This document shows positions 18,816 to 27,403 of a DNA stretch of 64,000 bases, in pieces. The DNA is from Lachnospiraceae bacterium MA2020 (lineage in GTDB: Bacteria; Bacillota; Clostridia; Lachnospirales; Lachnospiraceae). Both the position numbers and the translations under genes were made by a program. Below the pieces are notes generated by a model that was not told the DNA's origin, did not search any database, and saw only the letters and a program-made list of their open reading frames with translations. Numbering within the stretch: position 1 is the first letter of the stretch; each line of letters starts with the position of its first letter. The stretch is from positions 97,892-161,891 of the forward strand of contig JQKK01000010.1 in NCBI GenBank assembly GCA_000746015.1. Direction: 5' to 3'.

Positions 18816-20777
18816 ATGAAAAAGTCGAAATGGTGTAATGCCCTTGCGGTAACACTTACGACCGCTATCGTGGTGACAGCTACACCTATGGGAGTACATG
18901 GTCAAATAGTTTCTTCTGTAGCTGACAAGTATTCTGACGAGGGATACAAGCTGGTATGGAATGACGAATTTGATGGAGGAACACTTAATACTTCTGACTG
19001 GAATGTCGAGAAGCATGAGCCGGGATGGGTTAACTCTGAACTTCAGAGATATACCGGCCTTGATGAGGGAAATATTGAAGTAAAGGATGGATCACTTTTC
19101 ATCAAGCCACATGTGGAAGGTAAATTGCCGGAAACATCTTCTGAGAATTCTAAATCAGAAAAGAAGATCAACAAAGTTGAATTTGATCTGGATGTATCCG
19201 GACAAAATACATCGGATACGATAGCTTTGCAGGTCAACTTTGGAAAAATTGATGACACTGCAGAGGGTAATGCTGCAGCAACAGTAGAGATTTCTGATAT
19301 TTCATTAAAAGATGAAGATGGAAATGAGCTTTTACGCAATACGGATTTTACAGATGGATCTGATTGGTATTGCGGAATTTCTGAAACGGCAAAGGGCTCT
19401 TATAAGTATGAAGACGGCAAGGCAATACTTGTAATAGATAATGCGGGTGATGCAAACTGGCATTATCAGCTTCAGCAGAGTGATCTGAAGCTTGAAAAAG
19501 GCAAAAAGTATCACTTTTCAATGGATACAAGCGCATCAACAGACAGAATGGTTGAGATAAGTCTGCTTGATCCTGCGCATGGTTATGCATGGTATGGCGG
19601 ATCAAAGGCAAAACTTGAGGGCTCTGCAGAAGAAGCTTCTGGTGATCTCAAGATAACTTCCGGCCGTATCACAACTCAGAATAAGCATGATTTCACATAT
19701 GGCAGATTTGAAGCAAGAGCAAAAGTTCCTACAGGAAAAGGTTATCTGCCGGCATTTTGGCTCATGGCTACTGATGAGGGACTCTATGGACAGTGGCCAA
19801 GATGCGGTGAGATCGACATCATGGAAGTAATGGGTCAGGAGACAGAGAAATCCTATCATACTATCCATTACGGATACAATTCAGGAAACGGTCACAAGGA
19901 GAATCAGGGAAATAAGGTATTAAAGGATGGCAACTTTGCAGATGAATACCATGTATTCAGAGTGGACTGGGATCCTGGAAAGATCACATGGTATGTAGAT
20001 GATGAGCAAGTCTTTACCACAGATGACTGGTATACCGGTGCTGATGAAGCAGGACAGCTCACATACCCTGCACCATTTGATCAGAATTTCTACATTATAC
20101 TTAATCTTGCGGTAGGTGGCTCATGGGTAAAGAACCCGGACAGCGCTACATATTCACATATGAATCAGGATAAGTATGAAGTCGATTATGTGAGAGTATA
20201 CCAGAAGAGCGAGGCTGAGTACGAAAAGGAAGAAGCAAGTGCAAAGCGTCCGGAGAAAGCACCTGTAAAGTACAGAAATGCTGATAAAACCGGAAATTAT
20301 GTAATTAATGGAGACTTTGCAAATGACATAGCACTTGATGGATCAGAGGAAGCTTCTGATGAAAACTGGTTGCTTCACCTTGAAAGTGATGCAAAGGATA
20401 CCAACTATATAGTTAGTGATAACAGCATAAGAATCGAGCCATCAGCAGAGGGCAGCCAGACGCATAGTGTACAGCTTAAGCAGGCAGGAATACCGATGTA
20501 TAAGGGCTGGGAGTATGAGCTCACCTTTGATGCGGCCGCTGATGAAAACAGGGATATTGTCATCGATGTAGAAGGTCCTGACAGAGGATGGACAAGATAC
20601 ATGAAGGATACTACAGTCCCTGTGACAACTAAAAAGCAGTCATATACTTACACATTCAGCATGACAGATAAGACAGATGCAAATTCTGCTCTTGAATTTA
20701 ATTTAGGAAATCAGAAGTCTACAGCAGCTGTAACTATCTCAAATGTGCGTCTCACACATAAGATTGCGTTTTATTAG
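18816..20777 (+). CDS. Secreted GH16 beta-glucanase (laminarinase-like), truncated by element insertion
   Basis: A signal peptide (about 1-29) is followed by a GH16 domain starting YKLVWNDEFDGG. The catalytic motif is GEIDIMEVMG with nucleophile E332, D334 and acid/base E337. A carbohydrate-binding-like segment (about 104-276) interrupts the GH16 fold, and a CBM4/9-like module lies at about 485-648. Residues 650-653 (IAFY) and the stop come from the inserted element. The normal frame continues at 43716, and the uninterrupted protein would have about 1224 residues. The catalytic domain is intact, so a shorter active enzyme could still be secreted, but without the rest of its binding and wall-associated part. 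Confidence 0.9.
   Translation: MKKSKWCNALAVTLTTAIVVTATPMGVHGQIVSSVADKYSDEGYKLVWNDEFDGGTLNTSDWNVEKHEPGWVNSELQRYTGLDEGNIEVKDGSLFIKPHVEGKLPETSSENSKSEKKINKVEFDLDVSGQNTSDTIALQVNFGKIDDTAEGNAAATVEISDISLKDEDGNELLRNTDFTDGSDWYCGISETAKGSYKYEDGKAILVIDNAGDANWHYQLQQSDLKLEKGKKYHFSMDTSASTDRMVEISLLDPAHGYAWYGGSKAKLEGSAEEASGDLKITSGRITTQNKHDFTYGRFEARAKVPTGKGYLPAFWLMATDEGLYGQWPRCGEIDIMEVMGQETEKSYHTIHYGYNSGNGHKENQGNKVLKDGNFADEYHVFRVDWDPGKITWYVDDEQVFTTDDWYTGADEAGQLTYPAPFDQNFYIILNLAVGGSWVKNPDSATYSHMNQDKYEVDYVRVYQKSEAEYEKEEASAKRPEKAPVKYRNADKTGNYVINGDFANDIALDGSEEASDENWLLHLESDAKDTNYIVSDNSIRIEPSAEGSQTHSVQLKQAGIPMYKGWEYELTFDAAADENRDIVIDVEGPDRGWTRYMKDTTVPVTTKKQSYTYTFSMTDKTDANSALEFNLGNQKSTAAVTISNVRLTHKIAFY
20757..20763. 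repeat. Left junction core, CATAAGA
   Basis: The same seven bases occur at 43716-43722. On both sides CAT AAG is read as His-Lys in the glucanase frame. The central GA is the kind of crossover dinucleotide used by TndX/TnpX-type serine recombinases. Confidence 0.8.
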
Positions 20778-20790
20778 GAAAACACACTGT
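20768..20790. repeat. Left-end inverted repeat of the element
   Basis: GTTTTATTAGGAA followed four bases later by CACTGT. The reverse complement of 43692-43710 reads GTTTTAATAGGAACACTGT. These matched ends are probable recombinase binding sites. Confidence 0.6.
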
Positions 20791-20817
20791 CAAAAGGATT
20801 TTATGCTTTGGCGGGGG

Positions 20818-22503
20818 TCAGCCCGCCTCGGCGGTGTCAGTGGTGTTGATTTCAATATACTCGGCAATCTTGCGAAACTCGTCCGCAAACTTGAAATGAA
20901 CGCTGATATTGCCGTTTTCGTAAACCTTGATATGGTCTACCAGCTCAATCAGAATTTCGCGGGTCAGCTTTTCGATGTTTTGATATTTCGCAAAAGCTAC
21001 CAGCGCGGGATGCTGCTGGTCAACGCCGTTTGAGAGCTCTTTCCGTTCAGCCGTCAGCCGGGCCAGCAAATCCGAGAGCCCAGCGGCCTGCCGTTCATAA
21101 TCGGTTTTCATTTCCCGGTATTCCTGCTGGGAGATTTCCCCGTCTTTCCAGTCTTGATACAGTGACTGCTTATAGCGGGTGATTTTCGTCAATTCCTTTT
21201 CCTTTGCGGCTATCTGGTCATTAAGGCGGTGGGATTGACTTTTTTTCAGCGGGGTCGCATTGATATGGGCTACTATTTCCGAGTAGGAAACGGCGGTGCT
21301 CACTTGATACTGGATGGCAAACAGAACGGCGGCCTCCAGACGGTTGTGCTTGATAGAGTGCATGGTGCAGGCTGTACGGGAGCGTTTCTTGTAAGTGGAG
21401 CAGGAATAATATACATTCTTCCCGCTCTGGCTCCGGGTCACGGCCTTGCCGCAGTCAGCGCACCTCAGAAAGCCGCTGAATAAATGGAGTTCCCGCTTTT
21501 TAGGAGCCGTCCGGGTGTCACGTTTCAGAAGTTCCTGCACCCGTTCAAAGGTTTCGTGGGTGATGATTGCCTCGTGGGTATCGGGGACGCGCACCCATTC
21601 TTCCTCCGGCACAGCCTCAATCTGGTGTACCTTGTAGCTTTTCACCCGGCGGCGGCCTTGTACTAAATCCCCGGTGTAAATAGGATTTCTGAGAATATCC
21701 GTTATAATCTTGTTTCCCCACATGGGAGCGTCCGATATAGCCGGGGAGTAGGGCAGGCCCTTTAGCTTTCTGTATGCCGTGGGGCTGGGTATGCCGTGGT
21801 CGTTCAGATACATCACGATTTGAAGTTTGGCCATACCTTGCAGGCATAGCTCGTAAATCTTCTTGACGATTTCAGCGGCCTCCGGATCAACGATTAGCTG
21901 GTGTTTGTCTTTGGGGTCTTTTATGTAGCCGTAGGGAGCGAAAGAGCCGATGTACTGGCCGTTGCGCCGCTTATAATCAAAAACCTGCCGGATTTTCTTT
22001 GAGGTCTGATAACAATACTGGTCGTTCATTACATTTGTTATCGGAACGATGATGCTGTTCACGCTATCCGGGTTTAGGTAGCTGTCCACGCCCTCGGCCA
22101 AGCTGATAAAGCGGACGCCCATCTGCACAAAAAGGTTATCAATCAGACTTCCGGCATCGCTATAATTCCGGGCGAAACGGGAAAGGTCTTTCACCACAAC
22201 GCAGTTGATTTTCCCGCTCATCACATCCCCTAAAAGCCGCTGGAAACTTTCGCGCTCCGTATCGGTTCCCGTGTGGCCGTCATCCACATACTCGGTGTAG
22301 CTTTCAAATTCTTCCGCATGGTTGAAGTGAAAATCATTGAGAATGTCGCGCTGGTTTTTCACGCTGTTGCTATCGTCAAGCCCCCGGTTGATTTTCTGTA
22401 AATCCTCTCTGGAAAGCCGGATGTAGCCGCCCATTTTCCAGAGCCGGGCCGTATAGGTAGGGGTCAAAGTCTGCTGATACCCTCTGTTTTTTGTTCGTGC
22501 CAT
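20818..22503 (-). CDS. Large serine recombinase (TndX/TnpX-like)
   Basis: The 561-residue protein has an N-terminal resolvase domain with catalytic S31 in YIRLSRED and the conserved VKDLSRFARNY. A recombinase domain follows, then a zinc ribbon (CADC near residue 355, later YYSCS and AC) and a C-terminal coiled-coil region rich in Lys/Glu. It should catalyse excision and integration of the element through a circular form. It is the outermost gene, 55 nt from the left end, as in Tn5397. The length is close to TndX (533 aa). The CATAAGA junctions fit this enzyme class. Confidence 0.95.
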   Translation of the reverse strand: MARTKNRGYQQTLTPTYTARLWKMGGYIRLSREDLQKINRGLDDSNSVKNQRDILNDFHFNHAEEFESYTEYVDDGHTGTDTERESFQRLLGDVMSGKINCVVVKDLSRFARNYSDAGSLIDNLFVQMGVRFISLAEGVDSYLNPDSVNSIIVPITNVMNDQYCYQTSKKIRQVFDYKRRNGQYIGSFAPYGYIKDPKDKHQLIVDPEAAEIVKKIYELCLQGMAKLQIVMYLNDHGIPSPTAYRKLKGLPYSPAISDAPMWGNKIITDILRNPIYTGDLVQGRRRVKSYKVHQIEAVPEEEWVRVPDTHEAIITHETFERVQELLKRDTRTAPKKRELHLFSGFLRCADCGKAVTRSQSGKNVYYSCSTYKKRSRTACTMHSIKHNRLEAAVLFAIQYQVSTAVSYSEIVAHINATPLKKSQSHRLNDQIAAKEKELTKITRYKQSLYQDWKDGEISQQEYREMKTDYERQAAGLSDLLARLTAERKELSNGVDQQHPALVAFAKYQNIEKLTREILIELVDHIKVYENGNISVHFKFADEFRKIAEYIEINTTDTAEAG

Positions 22504-22575
22504 TGTTCCTCCTTCCCTATCACATTACACTTATATTATACCTCTGTCCGGGGCAATCAACAAGGATGTCGATGC

Positions 22576-22597
22576 CTCGGGACATTTTGTCTCGAAG
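22576..22597. repeat. Element palindrome copy 1
   Basis: CTCGGGACA-TTT-TGTCTCGAAG, between the recombinase start and the 88-aa gene. The TT/AA outer pair of other copies is TC/GA here, a paired change. Confidence 0.8.
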
Positions 22598-22619
22598 TAG
22601 GAGCAGGCCGCAACAGCAG

Positions 22620-22886
22620 TTACAGCCCGCTCTTTTGCCGGATAAGAAAGGCGGTCAACGTCTCCTGCAGGGAGGGGCCGCCCTCGGCAAATTCGATTTT
22701 CACGCCCACGCCGCCCACGCTGAAGCAGTACGGATTGACGGCCCGTTTCACAAACCGGGCCAGCCGCTCCTCCCGGGGGAGTGTGCGGTCAAAGGCCATA
22801 CCGCTCACGTCAGCCAGCGCATCCGCGCTCACCGCGCCGATGTTCACGCTTTTCATTTGTTCCAGCTCTTGTGCGGTCAGTTTCAC
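22620..22886 (-). CDS. Small conserved element protein (DUF6870-like)
   Basis: GTG 22886 is chosen because GGAGG lies seven bases upstream; the product is 88 residues (VKLTAQELEQMKSVNIG...). It contains the pattern DRTLPREERLARFVKRAVNPYCFSVGG, a motif of short proteins found beside the recombinase in many clostridial conjugative elements. The function is unknown; a role in excision control is possible from its position only. It lies between two copies of the element palindrome. Confidence 0.65.
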   Translation of the reverse strand: MKLTAQELEQMKSVNIGAVSADALADVSGMAFDRTLPREERLARFVKRAVNPYCFSVGGVGVKIEFAEGGPSLQETLTAFLIRQKSGL

Positions 22887-22931
22887 GGCAAAACCTCCTT
22901 TTGCGTTTTGGGTTGGTGGGGAAACGCGAAA

Positions 22932-22960
22932 GGACAGCACTCCGAAAAGTGCTGCCCTTT
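22932..22960. terminator. Hairpin upstream of the 88-aa gene
   Basis: CAGCACT (22935-22941) and AGTGCTG (22948-22954) with flanking GG/CC and CCTTT on either strand. On the minus strand it follows palindrome copy 2, so it may attenuate transcription into the 88-aa gene and recombinase. Confidence 0.55.
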
Positions 22961-22973
22961 GGCCTATCCCTAC

Positions 22974-22995
22974 CTTGGGACAAATTGTCTCAAAC
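22974..22995. repeat. Element palindrome copy 2
   Basis: CTTGGGACA-AAT-TGTCTCAAAC, upstream of the 88-aa gene and its hairpin. Confidence 0.8.
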
Positions 22996-23313
22996 TTGTT
23001 TGAAAGAGGAAACGCCGGGCCCGTATGTTTGGCCCGTCAAAAGACAGCAGGTAGCGGCCCGGTGTTCCCCTGTTTTGTGCGGCGGCCCCGAGCGGCAAGC
23101 GGCCAGCTTGTCCCTCGCGGATCGTGGCCGTGGGGCTGGCAAGCTCCCCACGCGCGGCGGTGGTGTTGGTCGCTCGTCCTCCCGTAAGAGAAGTCACAGC
23201 GCACCCGCCGCCCGGCTCCCCGCGTTCACTCGGGGCCGCCCGCTATGCAGTTGTGGAGAAGAAAAAACTTCCTCTCATATACCACCAGAAAAGCGGAGCA
23301 AATGGAGGGGCGG
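22996..23313. other. GC-rich stretch without a convincing gene
   Basis: No frame here has a ribosome site or recognisable protein. An inverted repeat CGTGGGG / CCCCACG lies near 23127-23153. The stretch may be leader or transfer-related DNA between the sigma-like gene and the 88-aa gene. Confidence 0.4.
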
Positions 23314-23736
23314 TCAGGAATTTTTTTGCAAATATTTTTTCATGCTTTTCAGACCGCCCAGAACGGACTCACGGACGGAGCTCTTATCCACGCCCTCGGC
23401 CTGGGCAATCTCCCGGTAGGTCATGCCGAGGATAAAGTGAGCGTCCACCCGGCGGCCCTGGATCTCCGGCAGGCTGTTCAGCGCGTTCCATAGACGGCAG
23501 AACCGCTCCTTGAGCTCCAGCACCTCGTCCGGGGTGAGCTCATGCAGGCAGGCGGAATACTCGATGCCGTCATCCGCGTCCAAGGAATAGTATGCCTTGT
23601 TGTAGCGGGCCCGCTCGGTATAGGCGGCCTCGGAGCGGACGCTGGCCCGGAGCGCCTCGGCCACATCATCGGAAACCTCAATATATTCGTCCTGGGTGTA
23701 CCAGTAGTAAAAGTCGCGCAAGTTGATAATCGTCAT
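23314..23736 (-). CDS. Sigma-70-family-like regulator of the element
   Basis: ATG 23736 follows an ATGGAGG ribosome site and gives a 140-residue acidic protein (MTIINLRDFYYWYTQDEY...). The C-terminal part has a region-4-like helix-turn-helix (MTYREIAQAEGVDKSSVRE) followed by a basic tail. Such small sigma-like proteins are regular members of Tn916/Tn1549-type elements and probably tune transcription of element genes. The ribosome site is locked in a 14-bp stem, so translation looks regulated. Confidence 0.8.
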   Translation of the reverse strand: MTIINLRDFYYWYTQDEYIEVSDDVAEALRASVRSEAAYTERARYNKAYYSLDADDGIEYSACLHELTPDEVLELKERFCRLWNALNSLPEIQGRRVDAHFILGMTYREIAQAEGVDKSSVRESVLGGLKSMKKYLQKNS

Positions 23737-23744
23737 GGTATGTA

Positions 23745-23790
23745 CCTCCATATCGTTTTTGTGGTCGGGTTGCGGGAAACGATATGGAGG
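23745..23790 (-). promoter_or_regulatory. Ribosome-site-masking hairpin of the sigma-like gene
   Basis: CCTCCATATCGTTT (23745-23758) and AAACGATATGGAGG (23777-23790) form a perfect 14-bp stem with an 18-nt loop. Read on the minus strand, the 3' arm contains the GGAGG ribosome site, eight bases before the ATG. Opening of the stem would be needed for translation. Confidence 0.75.
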
Positions 23791-23827
23791 GCGGCGGGGA
23801 GCGGCACCCGGGGGAGCCGCCCCGCAC

Positions 23828-23849
23828 CTTGGGACAGCTTGTCCCAAAG
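23828..23849. repeat. Element palindrome copy 3
   Basis: CTTGGGACA-GCT-TGTCCCAAAG, in the leader of the sigma-like gene. The centre is GCT instead of A/T. Confidence 0.8.
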
Positions 23850-23913
23850 CTGGGCAAACAAAAAACGCCTGCGCGGAAAAATACCACGCAAGCGCATAAA
23901 GTGAGACGATTAT

Positions 23914-24012
23914 CTAAATTACAACAAATTTCGCATTGTATAACAGAATATACTTGTCTTGGGCTTGGGCTTTTTTTGGCAAGTTAGGGGGACGGACAAA
24001 GCAGAGAGACAC
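23914..24012 (-). CDS. Small ORF of 32 residues
   Basis: GTG 24012 lies seven bases after a full AGGAGG site (24020-24025). The frame encodes MSLCFVRPPNLPKKAQA and continues to YNAKFVVI before TAG. An overlapping ATG frame (33 residues) is closer to the site and less likely. Peptides of this kind occur near cargo genes of related elements, but the function is unknown. It could be a leader peptide. Confidence 0.45.
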   Translation of the reverse strand: MSLCFVRPPNLPKKAQAQDKYILLYNAKFVVI

Positions 24013-24056
24013 GACATTACCTCCTAAAAAGCAGTTGTCGTACCTTTCAATAAAAA

Positions 24057-24094
24057 AGCCGATAACCGCATTTTCAATCTGCGTGTTATCGGCT
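24057..24094 (-). terminator. Terminator of the cargo/KTR operon
   Basis: AGCCGATAAC / GTTATCGGCT stem; on the minus strand it is followed by a run of six T. The stop codon of the KTR gene lies inside the stem. Confidence 0.88.
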
Positions 24095-24283
24095 CTGCGT
24101 CTGTGCGTCTGGCTCTGTGATAACTAAAATCTTAAATTTTTCTACGCTAATTAAGGTTTCTTGTTTGCATTTAGGACAAAACAAGGGGAAATTTTTCAGT
24201 TCAGTATCTAACCGCAACTTGATACGAGTTTTACTGTTACAGACTGGACATAGCAGCCACTCGAAGCTATCCATATAATTCAT
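24086..24283 (-). CDS. Cysteine-rich KTR protein
   Basis: The likely start is ATG 24283 (MNYMDSFEWLL...), with ATG 24274 as an alternative; an ATG at 24340 would overlap the ABC gene. The ~65-residue product contains CPVCNSKTRIKLR and FCPKCKQETL, two CxxC pairs that probably bind zinc, and ends EPDAQTQSR as is typical of the Cys_rich_KTR family of conjugative elements. It starts one base after the ABC-2 permease stop, so the cargo was inserted directly upstream or is co-transcribed. The function is unknown. Confidence 0.82.
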   Translation of the reverse strand: MNYMDSFEWLLCPVCNSKTRIKLRLDTELKNFPLFCPKCKQETLISVEKFKILVITEPDAQTQSR

Positions 24284-24284
24284 T

Positions 24285-25070
24285 TCAAATTTCTCTGAGC
24301 ATCCAAACTCTTTGAGCTGTGATAACAGAACCAATCGCAATTATCATAGCCAATAGTAAGAACGAAAACTGTATTCCACTCATTGCCACTGTGTAAACAT
24401 CAAAGAATTTTAATGGAGTTAAACAGTACAACATTGGAACTTCAAGATATTCGGCGGTGATACTGATACCATAAAAAAGCAATAATATTCCTGCGCCTAT
24501 CCGAACGGCCCCTTTATAGGTTCTCGTCAGGCTGGAGGCCAAAAGCGTGATTGCAAACAAAGTCAACCCTGTCAAAAACAGGCCCAATGTGGTGATAAAA
24601 ACAGCTTCTCTTTGCTCTAAACCGCCCAGCGGCAAAATGGCGGTAAAATAATTACATAACCCGCTGAATACCGCAAGTGCAAACAAATTGCATACACAGG
24701 CGGCTGCTTTGGCACAGACAATCTTGCTGCGGCTCACCGGTTTTGTAAATAGATATTCTGCCGTTCCCTGCGCCTGTTCTTTCGCTACACAGGAAACACC
24801 GAGATAGACCGCATAGCTGTTGGTCAGCATCGTGACCCAATAATACATACAGCCATACCAGCCCAAAGCAGAGGTCAAATCGCCGTTCACGCCAAACATG
24901 GCTTTCAGAATTTTCGGAAAATTCGATATTAGCCCTGTCAGCTCATTGAGGCTGTCCTTTAGTGACAAATACTCAAAGTAAGCGAAGCCACACAAAATCA
25001 AGACGATCCCCATCCAGATCAGCAGCAGTTTTCTTGTTAAGCGCAGCTCGTTTTTCACTAACGCCTTCAT
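24285..25070 (-). CDS. ABC-2 type permease (cargo), subunit 2
   Basis: The 261-residue membrane protein has six hydrophobic segments and the cytoplasmic stretch EQAQGTAEYLFTKPVSRSKIV, which is characteristic of ABC-2 export permeases. It is related to the next gene's product (AEYLYTKPCGRQVIY), so the two probably form a heterodimer. With the ATPase and TetR gene it forms a four-gene resistance-type exporter unit. Base composition is lower in GC than the flanking transfer genes, which marks it as cargo. Confidence 0.88.
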   Translation of the reverse strand: MKALVKNELRLTRKLLLIWMGIVLILCGFAYFEYLSLKDSLNELTGLISNFPKILKAMFGVNGDLTSALGWYGCMYYWVTMLTNSYAVYLGVSCVAKEQAQGTAEYLFTKPVSRSKIVCAKAAACVCNLFALAVFSGLCNYFTAILPLGGLEQREAVFITTLGLFLTGLTLFAITLLASSLTRTYKGAVRIGAGILLLFYGISITAEYLEVPMLYCLTPLKFFDVYTVAMSGIQFSFLLLAMIIAIGSVITAQRVWMLREI

Positions 25071-25082
25071 TCGTTTCCTCCT

Positions 25083-25874
25083 TTACACAGCCAACGCAAT
25101 ATCCCGCTTCAAGATTTTCCAGTATGCCAGCAGCGCAAACCCAAACAGCAGAAGCAGATACCAGATCACATAATCCCATGAATAAGACCCGGAGCTGTGG
25201 ATCTCCGCCGGGCTGAAAAAGGAAAACGGCGATAAAAAGCCAATGGCCCGAATACCGACAGTTCTCGAAAAAGAGGTAATGCAGTATTCCATAAACACGA
25301 CCAGTCCAGATGTCAGAAGCGGAGAGCGGTTATTGGGCCGGAATACTCCCGCCATTGTCCCCATCAGTGCAAAAAAGAGAGTAAGCAGGACAAAGGAGCC
25401 AGCCACCAACAAAAATTCTCCTGTGGGAAATCCGGGGCGAAACAGCGTCATCGTGAAAAAGGACGCCATCACATAAAAAATTCCTGTTACACATACCCCG
25501 GCAAGGGCGCACAATAGTTTCCCTTTGTAGATCACTTGCCGCCCGCAAGGTTTCGTATATAAATATTCCGCTGTGTTTTCTGTACACTCTTTGGTATGTA
25601 AGGACAGACCCAGGTGCATCCCGAAAATGCCGCCGGCGATCATGAAGAATCCCGTGAGAAAGGAATACATTCCCATCGGCTTTGTAAGAAGCTCCAGGGA
25701 AACGCCGACGGTTTCAAAAAAGCCTCCCTGCGCAAATCCTGCCGGCAGCGTCCCCGCTGTTTCCACCATGCCATAGTAAACCGGCGTCATGGAAAAAATA
25801 CATACCGCAAGAGCAGCGGCCCAAATCAGAATATATTTTTGCGACCGTTTCCACTCAAATCGAAAAATCTGCAT
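25083..25874 (-). CDS. ABC-2 type permease (cargo), subunit 1
   Basis: The 263-residue protein has six transmembrane segments and the ABC-2 motif TENTAEYLYTKPCGRQVIYKGK. It lies 10 nt after the ATPase gene and 12 nt before the partner permease. The substrate is unknown; similar units export antimicrobial peptides or drugs. Confidence 0.88.
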   Translation of the reverse strand: MQIFRFEWKRSQKYILIWAAALAVCIFSMTPVYYGMVETAGTLPAGFAQGGFFETVGVSLELLTKPMGMYSFLTGFFMIAGGIFGMHLGLSLHTKECTENTAEYLYTKPCGRQVIYKGKLLCALAGVCVTGIFYVMASFFTMTLFRPGFPTGEFLLVAGSFVLLTLFFALMGTMAGVFRPNNRSPLLTSGLVVFMEYCITSFSRTVGIRAIGFLSPFSFFSPAEIHSSGSYSWDYVIWYLLLLFGFALLAYWKILKRDIALAV

Positions 25875-25884
25875 GACGGGCCTC

Positions 25885-26772
25885 CTATTCGTAGTAGTGG
25901 AGAAATATTTCTTCCAATGACGGTTCCTCGATCAAAATGTCCTCCAACTCCAACCGATGGAGCTGGTTCATGATCGTCATAACGGTTCCGCTGAACATAA
26001 AGGATACAGAAGTCTTGCTCTTGTCCCACTCCAAATTAGCTGTACCGGGAATAGAAAATAAATCCTCTGGAATGGCGTTTTTTGCTGTCAACGAGATTTT
26101 CTTGTAGCCGTTTCCCCGCAGTTCCTTCATGGATTGAACGCCGACCAGCTTCCCCTCCCGCAGAATGGCTACACGGTCACAAAGCCTTTGTACCTCGCTC
26201 AGAACATGAGAGGACAGGAAAATCGTCGTACCGCGTTCATGTTCTTCTTTTAACAGGTCATAAAAGGTCTGCTGGATCAGCGGGTCAAGACCGCTGGTAG
26301 GCTCGTCCATGATCAGTAACTTGGGGGAGGGCAGCAGGGCCGAAACGATGCCGACTTTCTTTTTGTTGCCCAAAGACAGGTCGCCGATCCTCCTGGACAA
26401 ATCCAAATGCAGCCGCTCCGCCAATGCCTCCATCCGGTCATGACCGGCCACTCCGTAGAGCTCCGCCGTATAGAGAAGCATCTCTTTGACTTTCATGCTG
26501 TTGTAGTAACAGTTTTCGCTGGGGAGATACCCCACATCCCTTGCGATCTCAGACGCCTGCCGCCCACAGTCCAGTCCAAAGACGGAAGCGGTTCCGCCGG
26601 TGGGCTTCAGCAGTCCCATCAGGGTGCGGATGGTGGTGGACTTTCCCGCCCCGTTGGGGCCGATAAAGCCGAAAATCTCACCACGCTCGACCGCAAAACT
26701 GATTTCCTCAATTCCCCGGTGCTTTCCGTAGTTCTTGGACAGCTTATCCAAAATGATGATCGGGTCGCCCAT
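25885..26772 (-). CDS. ABC transporter ATPase (cargo)
   Basis: The 295-residue ATPase has Walker A GPNGAGKSTTIR, Walker B LLIMDEPTSGLDP and the H-loop LSSHVLSEVQ. The signature motif is LSLGNKKKVG, a variant of LSGGQ that is common in CcmA/BcrA-type exporters. A ~75-residue C-terminal extension follows. It overlaps the TetR gene by 29 nt, so repressor and exporter are made from one mRNA. Confidence 0.92.
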   Translation of the reverse strand: MGDPIIILDKLSKNYGKHRGIEEISFAVERGEIFGFIGPNGAGKSTTIRTLMGLLKPTGGTASVFGLDCGRQASEIARDVGYLPSENCYYNSMKVKEMLLYTAELYGVAGHDRMEALAERLHLDLSRRIGDLSLGNKKKVGIVSALLPSPKLLIMDEPTSGLDPLIQQTFYDLLKEEHERGTTIFLSSHVLSEVQRLCDRVAILREGKLVGVQSMKELRGNGYKKISLTAKNAIPEDLFSIPGTANLEWDKSKTSVSFMFSGTVMTIMNQLHRLELEDILIEEPSLEEIFLHYYE

Positions 26773-27385
26773 GGCAATACTCCTCCTTGTAAAGGTTTTG
26801 TTTCAGCATTTGCAAGATCTCACCAAATTCCGTCATGATGCCGGAATAGTCGGTTTCTCCCTCGCGCTCGGTCTGAAAGGCGAGACCCTTTCCCAACAGC
26901 ATCAGCATTTGGAAAACTAACCTTGCATCTGGAGGCCGTTTGAATTTCTGTGTATCCTCTTTCCGCAAAACCAATGCTTCTACAAGCTTTGTTCCCTCCT
27001 CCATCATCGTGCCCAACAGACTTTTTACCTCTGGTGCCTGCTCTGCCACGGCGCTAGTGATAAACGCCGCAACATAAGGATGCTTCTTCAAATTCTCTAC
27101 TTTCATAACACTTGCCATCCAAACACGGTCAAAAAAATCCGCATTTGTATCTAAAGCCTCCTTGTCGTAAGCCTGCTTCATCTGTTCGTTGCAATACTGA
27201 AGCAGGTACTTATAAAGGGCTTGTTTGTTGCCAAAATATTGAAATATTGATGCTTTGGAAATACCTGCTGCCGTCGCAATGTCATGGATAGATGCTTTCT
27301 CGTAGCCATACTTTGCGAAGCACGAAAGTGCTGCATTACGGACAACTGTTTGCTTTTCCTCCGAAAGAGCCAAAAATTTTTCCAT
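26744..27385 (-). CDS. TetR-family repressor of the cargo exporter
   Basis: The 213-residue protein has a TetR N-terminal HTH (FAKYGYEKASIHDIATAAG, then ISKASIFQYFGNKQALY) and a helical ligand-binding domain. It is the first gene of the cargo operon and is preceded by a promoter flanked by two matching operators. This implies autoregulation and induction of the exporter by its substrate. The ligand is unknown. Confidence 0.9.
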   Translation of the reverse strand: MEKFLALSEEKQTVVRNAALSCFAKYGYEKASIHDIATAAGISKASIFQYFGNKQALYKYLLQYCNEQMKQAYDKEALDTNADFFDRVWMASVMKVENLKKHPYVAAFITSAVAEQAPEVKSLLGTMMEEGTKLVEALVLRKEDTQKFKRPPDARLVFQMLMLLGKGLAFQTEREGETDYSGIMTEFGEILQMLKQNLYKEEYCHGRPDHHFG

Positions 27386-27403
27386 CGTGTTACCCCTTCC
27401 TTA

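Noticed and set aside
22970..23197. Minus-strand 75-codon frame
   Set aside because: It covers a palindrome and GC-rich DNA, has no ribosome site and no recognisable pattern.
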